Notes: generated from the sequence alone by a model not told the origin. A stretch of DNA of 64,000 nucleotides from Erodium maritimum (GCA_963921825.1 OY997591.1:30463825-30527824); one strand, 5' to 3'. Numbered from the stretch's first letter, positions 11,225 through 24,559 are shown. Numbers and translations: made by a program.

Positions 11225-11605
11225 TTACATTAAAGCATTCAAGCACCAATAGTGACAGCTCACTACTTCGAGATCAAAACTTCTCTCATTAATTTTCTTC
11301 AACAAAACCAATTTAGCGGGAATTCCTGTACAAATCCCGATCCTGTCTTGCATCTAACTAAATTTCTCTCTATTTGTTCTACTTTCAGGTACAATGGAGT
11401 CACAGACGATGCAATTAGGCTAAGCTCTTCCCCTTTACCTTAAAGGATAACACCTTAGATTGGATCACAAACCTGCCTCACCACACCATTACAACATGAG
11501 ACGATCTAGCATAAAGGTTTCTAGCTAGATTTTTCTCGTCGAGGAAGATTAAGGAATTCAGAGCCAAGATTCAGAATTTTGCCCAATCAGATTTCGAGTC
11601 ACTAA

Positions 11606-12150
11606 GGTTGTAAAAAACGTTAGGTGCTAGTCGGGCAGGAAGAGGTCCCAGGCGTTAGGCGGGTATTAATCAAATTATTACTTTATTATATATTATCAAG
11701 TTTTATATTGTACTATATAAAAAATATTAATAATGTCACACTAAATATATCAAAAAAACATAAACATTCTACTAAACTAAAGAAGATCAATAAGTATGAC
11801 TCTATTAACTCAATTAGTACAAGCTTGTGCACTTTTTATGTTTTGGAAATACTAAACAATAAAAATTAATATAGTGAATCACTCGTGATGTAACACTTAA
11901 ACAAAGTGTGCTCTACCAACTCTATTGGCATAATTTTATGGTCTCACTTACTTTGTAGAAGAGTAGAAACTGTTGTTTTTTAATTACAAATCCGACCTGG
12001 ATGCCTTACCGACCCGTCCAATTAATCGGTCAGGTGGCGATTAATCGACCATATTCCGCCCAAACTGCCTGGAGCGTCCTAGGAGGATAAATCGGGTCGG
12101 CAAAGCCCATTTCAGTGCCTAGGCGCCTCCAAGAGGGGATTTTTACAATC
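11606..12150. mobile_element. Small non-autonomous DNA element in gag
   Basis: The ends GGTTGTAAAAA (left) and TTTTTACAATC (right) are inverted, with inner CTAGTCGGGC and CCTAGGCGCCTCC typical of a common plant MITE type. No ORF is credible and the target duplication is not clear. It splits the gag reading frame. A link to hAT elements is possible but not shown. Confidence 0.6.
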
Positions 12151-13284
12151 ATGCTGAAGTTTGAGAAATATTTCAAGGACTAATGAGGAAGTGCCCTCAT
12201 CATGGACAAGAGTTGTGGTTGTAGTTGCAGACATTCTACCTAGGGTTAAACAGGGCAAGTCAAGCTGAGATGAATGTCGCATCTGGTGGCACGTTCACCA
12301 AGCACACTCTTGAGGAATGCCAAGGTATTTTAGAAAATATCATGGTAAATAAAGCTTGGCATTTTAAAAGAGGACATGGAAGTTCTACAGTCAACTCAGT
12401 CAACTCATAAGGAGAAATGAATCAAGTCATGGAGCATTTAAAGGTAATGAGGATGATGTTTGAAGGCATGAAGGGACAACCACCACAACCTGATCCATCG
12501 AAGTGCATAGTAGGGATGCAAGGATCTCATGCTTAGGAGACTAACTAGGTGAATCACAACAACAACCAAGGGAGAAAGTATGACCCTTACTCCAATACTT
12601 ATAATGAGGGTTGGAAAGATTGCATTAAGTTCAGATGGGGAGGAGATCAGAATCAAAGAAGCCAAAATCCACCACCTCTCGGGTTCAATCAAAGACCTCA
12701 TAATCAAGGCAACTAGTAGACAAAATCCTCAACCTCAGCAGAATCAAGGTAATCAGAGACCTCCCTCTGACCTAATGGACCTATTTTTAAGAATGATGCA
12801 GCAGTAGGAGGAGAAGGAAAAACAGATAATGTTGCTGATCATGAAACAAGCTGATACTAAGGCCACATGAGAGCAATGCAAACTCAGCTAAGACAGGTTG
12901 CCACCGCGGTAAACGCTAGAGCTTCAGGATCTCTACGCAGTGACACCCAAGAAGAATCCTAGAGAAAGTGCACATGCAATCACTACACAAAGTTGCAAGG
13001 TGGTAGAACCAGAAGATAAGGAAATTGAGAAAGAGCTACCACAAGAAATGTCTACAGAGCAAATTCAAGAGGAAGAGCATGAAAGCTTAACAGAGGTAGT
13101 AGGCAAAGGGCACGCCACAGGTAAGAAGGTAAGAGAGCCCGTGGTTGATACAGAAACTCGGACTCCACCTCTCCTTTTCCCCTCTATTGCCAAGAAATCT
13201 AAACATGATGATCAAGATGCTAAATTCTTGAATGTATTTTAAAAACTTGAGATTAATATTCATTTTCTAGATGCAATTTAAAAT

Positions 13285-13958
13285 ATGCCTACTTATGCAA
13301 AATTTCTAAAGGATATTATATCCAACAAGAGAAAGTTGAATGGGAATGAAAAGGTGAATTTCAGTGAGGAGTGTTCTGCTACCTTACAAAATAAACTACC
13401 CCCTAAATTGAAAGACCCTAGTAGTTTCACTATACCATGTGAGACGGGGACCCTTTCATTTGCAAAAGCTTTGTGTGATTCAGGGGCTAGTATAATTTGA
13501 TACCCTTGAATATTTTTAAGCAACTAGGATTAAAAGAGGAATTGAAACCAACTTCTATGTCTCTACAACTAGTTGATAGATCTATTAAGTACCCTATAGG
13601 GATTGTGGAAGATGTGTTGGTGAAATTTGATAAATTTATTTTTCCTGCTGACTTTGTTATTTTGGACATGCAAGAGGATTATGAGATTCCCCTAATCCTA
13701 GGAAGGCCATTCTTGGCCACAACCCGGGCTCTTATTGATGTAGAGCAAGGGAAATCGACCATCCGATATGGCGAGGACCAAGTGGTTTTTGGTGTTTTCA
13801 AATCCCTTAAACATGTTATAATTCATATTACTTGTTATAGGATTGATATAGTTGATTCTATAGTGCTGGATAATTTTGTTCTTGATGATCCTTTACTAGC
13901 ATTTTTAATTAATGATGATGGGAACACTTATGATCTGACGCAGGATGATGCTATATAG
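13285..13958 (+). pseudogene. Athila aspartic protease remnant
   Basis: The retroviral-type protease active site appears as ALCDSGASI (D-S-G triad) near 13470-13500, followed after a one-base shift at about 13497 by the flap and the late helix region, with LILGRPFLATTRALIDV a typical C-terminal protease motif. The protease would cleave the Gag-Pol precursor. The frameshift directly after the catalytic triad means the copy is dead unless frameshifting occurs. It sits between gag and RT as expected. Confidence 0.8.
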
Positions 13959-13970
13959 ATTGGAAATCTC

Positions 13971-16725
13971 TTGGAGGCATACCCTTCAATAAAGAGGGAT
14001 AGACCCCACACTCCCCTCAACTTGGAGGCAAGGCAAGGGCCTATGCTAAAACCCTCTACTGAGCAAACCCTAGAGCTTAAATTAAAACCCCTCCTAGATA
14101 ATTTAAAATACATGTTTTTAAATGAAGACAATACTTTTTTCTATTATAATCTCTTCTAAATTGTTTTCTCTAACGGAGGAAACGTTGATGAGGGTGCTCA
14201 AAGAACATAAGAGAGCCTTTGGGTGGACAATAGCTGACATTAGAGGAAGTATCCCGTCAACATGTATGCACAAGATTTTAATGGAGGATGATTACAAACC
14301 AATTGTGCAACCACAAAGGAGGCTAAACCCATTAATGATATATGTAGTAAAAAAAGGAAATTAGAAAGCTATTGGATGTAGGTATTATCTATCCCATTTC
14401 TGATAGTGCTTGGGTTAGTCCTATTCAATGCGTACCTAAGAAAGGGGGGATGATGATAGTAACAAATAATAAGAATGAATTAATTCCCACTAGTTATAGG
14501 TGTGTCCACATGTGAGTCAGGAGTCCCACATCGGATACTTAAGGGATAAAGAAAGACTTAATATACACCTTGGACCCATGACCTGACAGGCTAGTCTTTT
14601 GGGTCAAGTGTGGTGGCCAATGTGTATATTATGGGCTTCTTGTTGTATGATCCTCCTTGATAGGCCAGATTCTCCCCCAACAAGTGGTATCAGAGCCTGG
14701 TTCTGTGGACTCTCCTAGGAACCGGGCCGGGGTATATCTCCTAGGGCCAGAAACACCAGGATACCATGATCGTTGTTCTCATGGTGGTGGGCCCAAATAG
14801 GATGAAGTGGGCTCGTATGGGATTGAGTAGAACAGGTAAAAGTTGGGCTCAGGAGTGCGAGCAAGCCGACGTGATAAGACTCAATGTGGAGGGGGAGATT
14901 GTTAGGTGTGTCCACATGTGAGTCAGGAGTCCCACATCGGATACTTAAGGGATAAAGAAAGACTTAATATATACCTTGGACCCATGACCTGACAGGCTAG
15001 TATTTTGGGTCAAGTGTGGTGGCCAATGTGTATATTATGGGCTTTTTGTTGTATGATCCTCCTTGATAGGCCCGATTCTCCCCATTGTTAGGTGTGTCCA
15101 CATGTGAGTCAGGAGTCCCACATCGGATACTTAAGGAAAAAGAGAAGAGTTAATATACACCTTGGACCCATGACCTGATAGGCTAGTCTTTTGGGTCAAG
15201 TGGGGTGGCCAACGTGTATATTATGGGCTTCTAGTTGTGTGCTCCTCCTTGATAGGCCCAGTTCGCCCCAACAAGTGGTATCAGAGCCTGGTTCTGTGGA
15301 CTCTCCCAAGAAGCGGGTCGGGGTATATCTCCTAGGGCCAGAAACACCAGGATACCATGATCGTTGCTCTCATGGTGGTGGGCCTAGATAGGATGAAGTG
15401 GGCCCGTATGGGATTGAGTAGAACAGGTAAAAAGTTGGGCTTAGGAGTGCGAGCAAGCCGATGTGGTGAGACTCAATGTGGAGGGGGAGATTGTTAGGTG
15501 TGTCCACATGTGAGTCAGGAGTCCCACATCGGATACTCAAGGAAAAAGAGAAGAGTTAATATACACCTTGGACCCATGACCTGATAGGCTAGTCTTTTGG
15601 GTCAAGTCGGGTGGCCAACGTGTATATTATGGGCTTCTAGTTGTGTGCTCCTCCTTGATAGGCCCAGTTCGCCCCAACAACCAACAACTAGAACTGTTAT
15701 AGGGTGGAGAGTATGCATAGACTATAGGAAGTTAAATGATGTCACCCGAAAACACCATTTTCCCTTACCTTTTATTGATCAAATGGTAGAAAAATTAGTT
15801 GGTCATGAATATTACTGCTTTTTAGATGGATATAGTGAGTATAACCAAATAACCATAGCTCACGAAGATCAAGAGAAAACAACTCTAACTTTTCCATATG
15901 GAACATTTGCATATAGAAATATGTTGTTTGGTTTATGTAATGCACATGTCACATTTCAAAGATGCATGACACCTATTTTTCATGATATGATTGGTGATTA
16001 CTTGGAAGTATTTATGTATAATTTTTCTATGTTTGGTTCTTTGTTTGATAGTTGTTTAAATAATCTACATAAAGTATTGACTAGATGTGAAGAAATAAAC
16101 CTTGTTTTGAATTGGAGAAAATGCCATCTTATGGTACAACAGAGAATCTTGTTAGGCTAGAAAGTCTTTTCTAAAGGGATTGAGGTGGATAATGCCAAAG
16201 TGGATGTAATAGGTAAATTACATCCACTTATTAATATAAAATGGATAAGAAGTTTCTTAGGACATGCAGGGTTTTATAAAAGATTTATAAAGGGATTTTA
16301 TGAAATCTCTAAACCATTATGCAATTTGTTAGGAAAAGATGTTCCCTTTAACTTTGATGATGTATGTTTAAAAAGCTTATTAACTTTGAAAGATAGATTG
16401 GTAAATGCACCAGTAATGGTTTGGCCTGATTGGTCTATACCATTTGAGATAATGTGTGATTCTAGTGATACAGTTGTAGGGGCCGTTTTAGGCTAAAGGA
16501 AAGACAAGGTTTTTCATACTATATGCTATGCGAGTAGAGTTTTCAATGAGGCTCAAATGAATTATGCTACCACTGAAAAAGAACTACTTGTTGTTGTATT
16601 CGATTGTGATATATTTCATCCACATCTTGTTTTGTCTAAGGCTATAGTACGCATTGACCATGCAGCTCTCAAGCACAGATTTAGCAAAAAGGATGTTAAG
16701 CCTAGACTTCTGAGGTGGAATAAGT
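13971..16725 (+). pseudogene. Athila reverse transcriptase / RNase H remnant, split by a TRIM
   Basis: The RT N-terminal part lies at 13971-14494 and the main RT from about 15685: VCIDYRKLND, HFPLPFIDQM, FLDGYSEYNQI (first catalytic Asp), FAYRNMLFGLCNA, then the position of the usual MDDF box. That box reads MYNFSMFG here, so both catalytic aspartates of the second pair are lost. After a stop, 16185-16496 gives IRSFLGHAGFYKRFI and the start of RNase H, continuing to 16725 (NYATTEKELL). A tandem TRIM (14493-15679) separates the two halves. Stops and substitutions show an old, inactive copy. Integrase is not seen afterwards. Confidence 0.8.
14493..15679 (+). mobile_element. Tandem TRIM (terminal-repeat retrotransposon in miniature)
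   Basis: Four LTR copies of about 185 bp beginning TGTTAGGTGTGTCCAC lie at about 14493-14683 (start mutated), 14900-15083, 15086-15273 and 15492-15679. Two internal regions of about 216 bp, each starting with the primer-binding site TGGTATCAGAGCC (initiator tRNA-Met type; 14686 and 15276) and ending in the purine tract GTGGAGGGGGAGA, sit after LTR 1 and LTR 3. The order is LTR-internal-LTR-LTR-internal-LTR. There is no coding capacity. It interrupts the Athila RT. Confidence 0.85.
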
Positions 16726-17338
16726 AGTGAAAGCACATGCATTAGGTTTAGCAGAAGAATGAATCGAATAAGTAGTGAAAACACATGCATTAGGTTTAGC
16801 TCTTCCACTTGTGTTTTAAGTGTTTGCTAGAAATAGTGTTGTATTCTTTTGATTCCTATGCATGGTAACTCGATTCTAGAACTACATGTATGGCCCATTT
16901 GAGGCAAAATAAGAATAAGTAATATGGTTATTTAGGAAAATGATTTTAGGTCATCTGTGGATCGTTTCAGCTAAAAATTGCCTATCTTTGCATGATTAAT
17001 CTCTTAGTCACCCCATTTGAGCCCGAGCTTTTCGTTTCTGAACCCGACATTACAATCCTATGGGTATTTCGTTTCATGTATATATCCTCATTATTGTTTG
17101 AACCCGTATCTATTGACTTAGGTGATTCATTAAGAGGGGTTGTCCTTTAGGATGTTGAAGTGAGCAAGAGAGAGAGAAAAAGGATGAGTGGATTAATATG
17201 CCATTGATTTGTATTGAGAAAAAGTTTATTATAGCCTTACCCTATAGAAGAAAAGGAAACAAAACGGAAAAGAGGGACAAGTAGACAAATTTATATCCCC
17301 GATGATCAGCGTAAATCTGTCCGACATTAATTGATTAT
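16726..17338 (+). other. Athila-type 3' non-coding region
   Basis: No ORF. CCCCATTTGAGCCCGAG followed by a phrase ending GAACCCGACATTACAA is typical of the region downstream of pol in Athila-like elements, from memory. Purine-rich tracts follow at 17160-17290. Confidence 0.4.
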
Positions 17339-18958
17339 TTTTCTCCATGTTTTTACCTTATTTGTGCCTCGTTTTTATGTTTTTAGCGTTATTTAATAAT
17401 TGTGCAAAGCCTCGTTAAGTGTTGATATTTTTTGTTATTTCATATTATATCTAATATTGGTCTCAATTTGTAGGCCTCTGGAAAAAAAATGGCGAAAGAA
17501 CGATTCCAATCGGAACTAAAACAGGTTAGATACAAGCAAAAGAGTATAAACTAATTATAAAAGGGGAGGAGCCAACCATAACTTGCCACGTGTCACATTG
17601 ACTTGGTCAACTCTACTTTTACTCCTTGCTGCCTCTCCTACAGCGCATATGCGCGGGTTCGAAAAAAAAAGGAACGGAGAATCATTTTTGGAGGAGTTGC
17701 GATAGGAAATATGAAGTGTACGGTCAGATCTTTGGCCGGCCAGATCTCCCGACTCCGGCCACCTCCGACGACAATCCGGCTACCGGCGTGAAGGCCGAAG
17801 TCTCCTCTACACACTCCATCCATTTATTTTGTGTTTTGGAGCCTCTAAAGACATAAATCAAGCTCCAAAATGGATGGGTTTACATTTCGGATTCAAGTTA
17901 TTTTGAGGTGTATTGGTTCGATTTTCAGCTGATTTTAGAGGATTTGAGCTAGGAATCGTCATTTCTAGCACGGGTTTATCTTATACCATCCCTTTTCTTA
18001 GCTCAATGTTGTTTCCAACATTTGATTTCGTTGTTTTTAGCCCCATGGCTCGGGAGTAGTCACTCCGAGTCATGGATGTCGTTGTAAATACATTTTAGTT
18101 TAATTTATGCATGAGGTTATTCATTTGTGGTGTTAGATGATGATTTTTGTGATGTTGGGTTGGATACTCATTTGTGTTCGTTACCCGATTTGATTGATTT
18201 TGGTTGGTTTATGTATGTAGATCGAATCTTAGGTTAATTAAACCCGAGGAAATAATTTGTATGCATTATTGCATGCTAAATTAGAGATTTTGGGTACGAA
18301 CTTGATTAGGAGAATTTTCGATCTTTTGAGCGAATATCAAGTGCTAAATTCATGTTTTTGTAGCATTCGTTACTTAATATGTTTAGTGCTTATTTTGGAT
18401 GCTTGTCGTGGTCATTGCATTCTATATGAGATTGATTATTTTCCGATGATTGTTATTTATGTCATGTGTGTTTTAAGTTAAATTGATGATTTCAGGTGTT
18501 GATTTCCCATGAGTGATTTATTGCTTTGGGTGTGGATTGCCCCATGAATTGTTAGTTGTAGCTATCTAGGATCGGTGTATGATTTATTTGTGCACTTTGA
18601 GACTATTGAGACATTAAATTGCATTACTTCTTTTCTTGCTGAGTTATCTAGTTTGAGTGATACCAAGCCCCTTACTTGTGGACTTATGTAGATCATACTC
18701 TAACCAAGACGTTCACGTTAAATTTAGAATGATCAGGTTAGAGAAGTTGATCTATGTGTACCTAGAAAATTCACTTTTCTTAGAGGTTGTGTTCTATGCT
18801 TTAGTCTTACTAGAACGAGGTTCTATGAGTTCAACTTGATTATTGATACCATCATGATTGTTGGTGTTCGATATTCGAGAAGTGAACTAGGGTAGTTAGA
18901 CACAATTCTTTATTTGTGATCGTCTATTTTAGCATTTGTGTGTTACTAGGGTAAGCAT

Positions 18959-21676
18959 TGTCACACACCAAATCCGGTTTTGACCGGACTCGAGACGTGA
19001 ACTAAAACCACAATAATTTTAATCGAAAATAAAGCCAACGAGTCTCCAATTCATAAATTTAAAACTTTTAACAAGCCATGATTCGACAGTTCGGTAAAAA
19101 CAACAGTAAAATAGTTTAATAAAAGAGGATAGTACTCCTCTAGACTACTAGCCTAGGACCCTCGCAAGCTCCCGAGCATCGAGCATCCAGCTAGTACGCA
19201 ACCCGCTTAGGAACTGAAAAACAAAAAAGTAAGGGGTGAGCTTTCGCTCAGTAGGAAAAGTAGTTAAGGTTATAAGAAGCGCTCACCACCACGGGTAGCC
19301 GTCCAATTAGGGCATACTAGTACAGCACACAACTAATTACCAACGGAACTCGTAACCACAAAATCTCCAACACAAGACCAACCCACACTCACAAACATAC
19401 TCAAACGACCAAACACAAACCGCAACCACAACACTTAGCAGATCAACAGGCATAAAGTAAATAGTAAATCACACACACGTCCCGTACTGCAGTCCCCTAC
19501 TCGGTCGGCTGTCCACAGCCCGACTCCCTCATATCACACCGGAACACACAACATCGGCCTAGATATCTTCCCGTCAAACACACGGGGCACGATCTCAATA
19601 CTTCATACCAGAATCTCCATCGGCCTAGACATCTTCCCGGCACTCCTTCGGGGAACGAACAGACAACACAACTTTCCCAGCACTCCTTCGGGTAAAGCAC
19701 TGGTCACGTAACCGTCGGCCTAGATGTCCTACACCGGCATACCCCCTCGATGTAGGCCATCGTACCGGAACCACTACCCGGGGGACCGCGCATACATGGG
19801 ACCACACCGCCGGCCTAGGTACTACCCTACACCGGCGTACCCCCTCGGTCGTAGGTACCATACCGGAAACAACTCCTCGGAACACACACCAAGATGATAT
19901 CACACATCACAGTTCCATAATTATACACGACTTACCAAGCCCAACAATAGTGCCACAACACGTCACTTCAGTCTATCACTCACCCGACCATATCACAACC
20001 ACGGGTTCACATCAACACAAGCACAACACACTCGCCCACACAGAGAAACAACATGCTCAGCGGATATACTAATTCTTGTCTATTAACTTACCGACACTAA
20101 GTCACACAGCGTGTATCTCAAAAAATCACAGGCAATTTAATCAACACACAACCTACGGCTCGACATGGCCAATCTACCAGCACGACAATTTCCCAAGTAT
20201 TGAAAGCGACTACACTAGTGAATCACATCCTACATGTTACTACGACTCGTCCGGTTATTATCTAATATAAATGCTCGTTCCGGTTTTTAATATTACCTAG
20301 CATGCATACTAGTAACTTTTCGCAATTAAACCGGTATCCGCTATGTTCCCTACCTCAAGACGGTCACAACAGTTGTGTCTCCTAGCTGCTGAGGTCTGAG
20401 CCTAACTCCGGTCTTCTCAGGTGAAGTCCAAGCCTGGGTTCAACTCCGGTCTTCTCGGGCGAAGTCAAAGTCTGATTTTAACACGTAAAACTTACACTCA
20501 GAACCGGTAAAGTCCAAATAACAACAAGTTGACCTTTAAACTCGAACGATTCAAAAGCGGGATTAAAGGATGAATCGGTTTCGAGCACTTGAGCCCCGAG
20601 CATAGAACCCAGTGCACGAATCCCAATGCATGGATCCCGAGGCACGATTCCTGAGGCATGGGTTTCGAGGCGCGATTCCCGAGTTATGGGTTTCGAGACC
20701 CGATCTTGAGGGTCCGATTCAACGTTCCACTTTTGTCCCGTTCTAAGTCCGATTAATAGTCCGTTTCATTCGTCCAAGGTTCCGACAACGTTCAACCGTT
20801 TCGGGTTCGAACACAAGTCCCAAAGTCCGAATTTAATTAAAACTGTTCTTCTTTTAAACTCTTTTTCCCATTTAAAACTGAAATTCGTTTTATTTTGTTT
20901 TATTCTAAATTCTTTGATTTTCTGTCTCAACTCGTCCAGATCCCAAAGAACGTTCCAGATCCAGAAGAAGAGTTCGAAAAAAGAACAAAAAGGAAAACAG
21001 AAAGGGAAAGAAGGAGGTGTCGGTCAGATTCCGGCCACCGGCGGTGACAAACCGACCGGGGCCTCACGGTGTAACGCTCACTGTAGGAAACAAAAAGTGA
21101 GGCGGCGGCGGAGCGGAGGTTGAGCACGGCGGAGCACGACGAAGATCCCCGTAACGGATCTGGACGGCGAGTCTGGAAATTCGTCTCAGATCCGGCGAGT
21201 GAACGGCGACGGTGGGTTGGGAGGGAAGAGGGTGGCGGGACAGATCTGAGAGAGGGAGGGACTCGGTGACGGGGATAAGGAGACGATGGTGGCGAGGTCT
21301 GAACGGAGAAGAAGAAAGGGTGGGCGGTGGCGTGAGGGAAGAAAGAGATGCGATAGGAAGGGTGGTCGGGATCGGGGTCTGCGAGGAAGATGAAGAAGAG
21401 AGAGGATTTGAGAGGACGGCTTCGGCTAAGTACGAAGAGAGAGAGAGGGTGAGACTGGTTTCAGAACCCTAAAACGTGGTTTAAGTACCACGGGCCAGCA
21501 GTGAGATGGGCCTTGGCGGGCTTGGTTTTTGCGGGCCAAAACGAGAGGATAAGAGGCTGGGTCGAGGCCTGGCTCAGACCGGGTTTACTGGTCGGGTCAG
21601 GCCCGCCCGGTCCAGCTTTTTTTTTAAACGAACAAAAAATAATTAAAACAAACTTTTTAACGAGGCGGTCTTCACA
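18959..21676 (+). repeat. Family C solo LTR (2.7 kb)
   Basis: Starts TGTCACACACC and ends GGTCTTCACA; flanking 5-mers AGCAT and AGCAC match at 4 of 5 positions. Like family A it is long, GC-rich, lacks internal retrotransposon genes, and carries GCTCACCACCACGG near its first kilobase, so A and C may be related lineages. It includes GA-rich stretches (21200-21460) that create spurious ORFs. Confidence 0.65.
19714..19875 (+). repeat. Tandem repeat in family C LTR, two units of about 90 bp
   Basis: CGGCCTAGATGTCCTACACC...CCCCCTCGATGTAGG is followed by CGGCCTAGGTACTACCCTAC...CCCCCTCGGTCGTAGG; related half units begin near 19554 and 19619. Confidence 0.65.
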
Positions 21677-22970
21677 AGCACTCTTATCCTCGTGTTGGTT
21701 ATATATCAATATGATATATTATTAAGTCGAGAAGCAACTTAAGAGAATGCAAAATAGATGTATGAAAGTTCGATGATTTGTTTTACTCGAACCATAGAAA
21801 TTCATACTTGCACATTTACTCCGATGATTGGTTTTTGAGTCATGACGGAAGCACTTTTTTCATCATCATCACATTGATTACCTTATGCATTGATTGACTT
21901 TATGTATGAGCACGACACTCATGGTTGCTTTCTCTCATATAAAGTTTCATTTTTTTATTTTATAGTTTTGTCCTCCTTATTGTTCACCTACTTCTCATGA
22001 CCATTTACTTTTCAGTTTTCACAGCTTGAACCATTTTCTTATTTTTAGAAGAGTGTGTTTAGTGACGTTTATACATTTTTCTCCCTTTTACCAATTTCCG
22101 TAGATTTAGTCATCCTTGGCTCGTCTGCTCCCTAGAGTTCGACCGGTTTCTTACCGTTATAAATATATTTCTTGAACGACCGTGTACGAAAGCACGTAAA
22201 GAGGTTATGCAAAAACCTCGTCTTCACCCGGTGAAAAAAAATAAGTATGGGGTAAGGCGTGATGGTGGTTTGATAAAGGTAGTGAAAGTTTGAATAGCTA
22301 AGGGAATAAAAAAAATGAGAAAAATTAGTGCTACACTTAGCTATTCAATGAAGGAAAATGGTGGTAGAGAAAGCAAATGGTGAATGGTGCACAAAAGGGG
22401 TTTGGGATATGTGAAATATTCATGGGTGTGAGTTGAAGCACTTTTGTCACGAAGTTTTTTATGTTAGCTTCTTTTCATATTCCTTCCACACCCTTTTCCT
22501 AAGGCCTTTTTGATTCTTGAGTAACCATGGTTCCTTACAATTAGTGCAGATGGGTCAAGTATGATTGCATATGAATATCTAAATTATGCGTATAGGGAAA
22601 AGAGAAAAACACGGTTATGGTGAATGAGGAAGTGCGAGTTTAAATGGATAGAGTTAATCTTTAATGTGAGTAGCATCATGTTTTAATATATTCATTGGTT
22701 TATATGGTTCTTTGATGAGTGTAAGATTTTGTGGCATGTGACGACTCTAAGAAACCCCTTGTGATCCTTTATGCACGACTTCTTGACTGTCACCTGTTTT
22801 TGTGCCTTTTTGCATGTATCATATAGTATGTTATATGAATGCGTCAGAATTATAACTCATGCAACTCCTCCTATCGAGGTGAAACTCGGGGTTTAACCGG
22901 TTTTATCTGAGTTGATGACGTCTTCTTGTTTTAATTTTCTCGGGGCGAGAAAAATTCAAGTGTATGGTGT

Positions 22971-24346
22971 TGATGCGGTTGCATCTTAGCACTAAAAATG
23001 TCACATTTAGGGGTTTTTATTAGTAATTTTAGCCCCATTTTTATCTCACTCTCCTATGTTATACATATTTTTAGCATTTATCATGGTTATCAGGTCGTGG
23101 AGCAGAATAGGATAAAAAATCCATAAAAAAGGACAGGTTCTGAAGCTCTATTGTGATGCGAACTAGGACCCAGAGCCACGAGGATTCCCGGCATGGGCTA
23201 GTACCCAGAGCCGACATGGAGCCCGCGACCAATTGCTGAAAATATAGAGAAACGCTCTATTGAGATGCGGGCGACCACCCGGTACCGTGCAGGATCCCAT
23301 CACGGACCCGCACCCGGTACCAACACAGTGCCTATGACGTGCGTAGAAGGCCCAAATCCCTGTTCATTTCAGATTCGCTTTTTCTCCTCTTTAACTCAAA
23401 AGTTAGGTTTAGAAAGGGGATAACTTGTACTTCGGCTAGTCTAGAAGGAGAGGAGAGTAGAGTGCAAAAGGGAGAGTAGATTTGAGTTTGATGAACGTCA
23501 TTGTAATCAAAACTTTGGGTATTTTGATTCTCTAACCTTTTTCAATAAGATAAATGTTAGTGTTTGTTCTTCATCTTCATCTTTCTCAATGAATAGCTAA
23601 ACACCCATAATCTAGGGTTATGGGAGATTTGAGATTTGATTTCAAATTTTTTGAATGCATGAATATTTTGATGCTTGATTTGAATTTAGGGCTTGTATTT
23701 TATTTAGACTTAATGTTCTATCTCCAGGGTAGGCTTGATAGATGATGGGAATTACAATCCAACACTCGGGAGATGAGGATTGCAATAGGTCTAAAATCAT
23801 ATACAGGTTGGGTTTAAATCTAGACTAGGGATAGGTAGGTTAACACAATTATAATAATCATAGGTTTCGTATCGAAAATTAGAAATTATAAAAGAACGTA
23901 GTGCTTTGGGTCTTCCCACACCTTGATTCGGGAGAACTAGGTAGTTAGATTCCATTAGAATCCGAAACATTCGGGAGAAGTTTGGACTAGCGTAAAGATA
24001 ATTCATTGCCCCTATAATCAGAAAAATTCACATTTTTCATCAGTATTCAATGCATTGGAATGATCTCGATGAACTCATACCTTAGATTTCTTTTTCCTCT
24101 GATTCGAACATCTCTCCCTGATTTACTTGAGTACTCGTTTACTTTTAAATTGTTGTTTACTTTTACATGTTTTAAACAAAAATCATTTTACTAAACGGAA
24201 TAGCTTAATAAAAATTGTAGATAAAAATTGATTTGACTCGTGCTCCATTAAGTACGTTATCTGGACTTCATTCCAAAATACTACTTGATGATCGGTACGC
24301 TTGTCGTGTCATTTTCTGTGCCAAAACCGTAGGATGTCACCCAACA
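22971..24346 (+). repeat. Athila-like 3' LTR (B2)
   Basis: Begins TGATGCGGTTGC and ends CACCCAACA. It aligns with B1 at 6853-8051 in the same orientation. It carries about 160 bp (about 23863-24042) absent from B1. Confidence 0.72.
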
Positions 24347-24559
24347 TGAATTAGTTATAAATCACTTAGTTTTATCCATTTGGTCAATGCAACTATTTTT
24401 TATATAATTAAATTACCCCTTTTCTCTAGCGAAAAACCTAAGTTTTCTTTAGAGAGTGTCCTCGCTTCTCTATGTCTACGAAGATCTGAGCCTATATTCG
24501 TTAAATTCCGATAAGGACACATCATACTCCTTTACCAATACATGTTTTTTTTTATATGT

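Larger units (their letters stand above)
8181..13242 (+). pseudogene. Athila gag remnant, split by insertions
   Basis: Gag coding fragments lie at about 8181-8463, 11225-11605, 12151-12410 and 12580-13242. The N-terminal piece has SPSDLFSDTDLREVRKLK; the retrotransposon gag core has QNQFSGN, CSTFRYNGVTDDAIRL and, in another piece, TFYLGLNRASQAEM. The frame is broken by several stops and shifts, by a family A LTR (8464-11224) and by a small DNA element (11606-12150). Removing the family A insertion brings the flanking gag pieces back into one frame, apart from a stop codon close to the site, which supports the placement of its borders. Gag would form the virus-like particle; this copy cannot. 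Confidence 0.75.
17339..22220 (+). repeat. Possible Athila-lineage LTR (D), interrupted by family C
   Basis: 17339-18958 and 21677-22220 are AT-rich non-coding DNA with LTR-like traits: TATAAACTAATTATAAAAGG near 17545, late ...GAGTTCGACCGG near 22135, and flanking DNA of the Athila 3' type on both sides. I could not fix its ends or a target duplication, so both the borders and the identity are uncertain. Confidence 0.3.
6853..24346 (+). mobile_element. Athila-like Ty3/gypsy retrotransposon, decayed and multiply interrupted
   Basis: The element has two direct LTR copies, an Athila-type primer-binding site, and gag, protease and RT/RNase H remnants in order on the plus strand. After subtracting the later insertions (two long solo LTRs, a TRIM and a small DNA element), about 10 kb remains, a normal length for Athila. 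No integrase was recognised after RNase H. The outer flanks do not show a convincing target duplication, so the two LTRs might belong to different copies. Confidence 0.7.

Noticed and set aside
14686-14698. tRNA-like motif TGGTATCAGAGCC
   Set aside because: It is a primer-binding site next to a TRIM LTR, complementary to a tRNA 3' end, and no tRNA gene folds around it.
19497-21472. Several 60-90 codon ORFs
   Set aside because: GC-rich or GA-rich low-complexity parts of the family C LTR, open in several frames, with no domain motifs.
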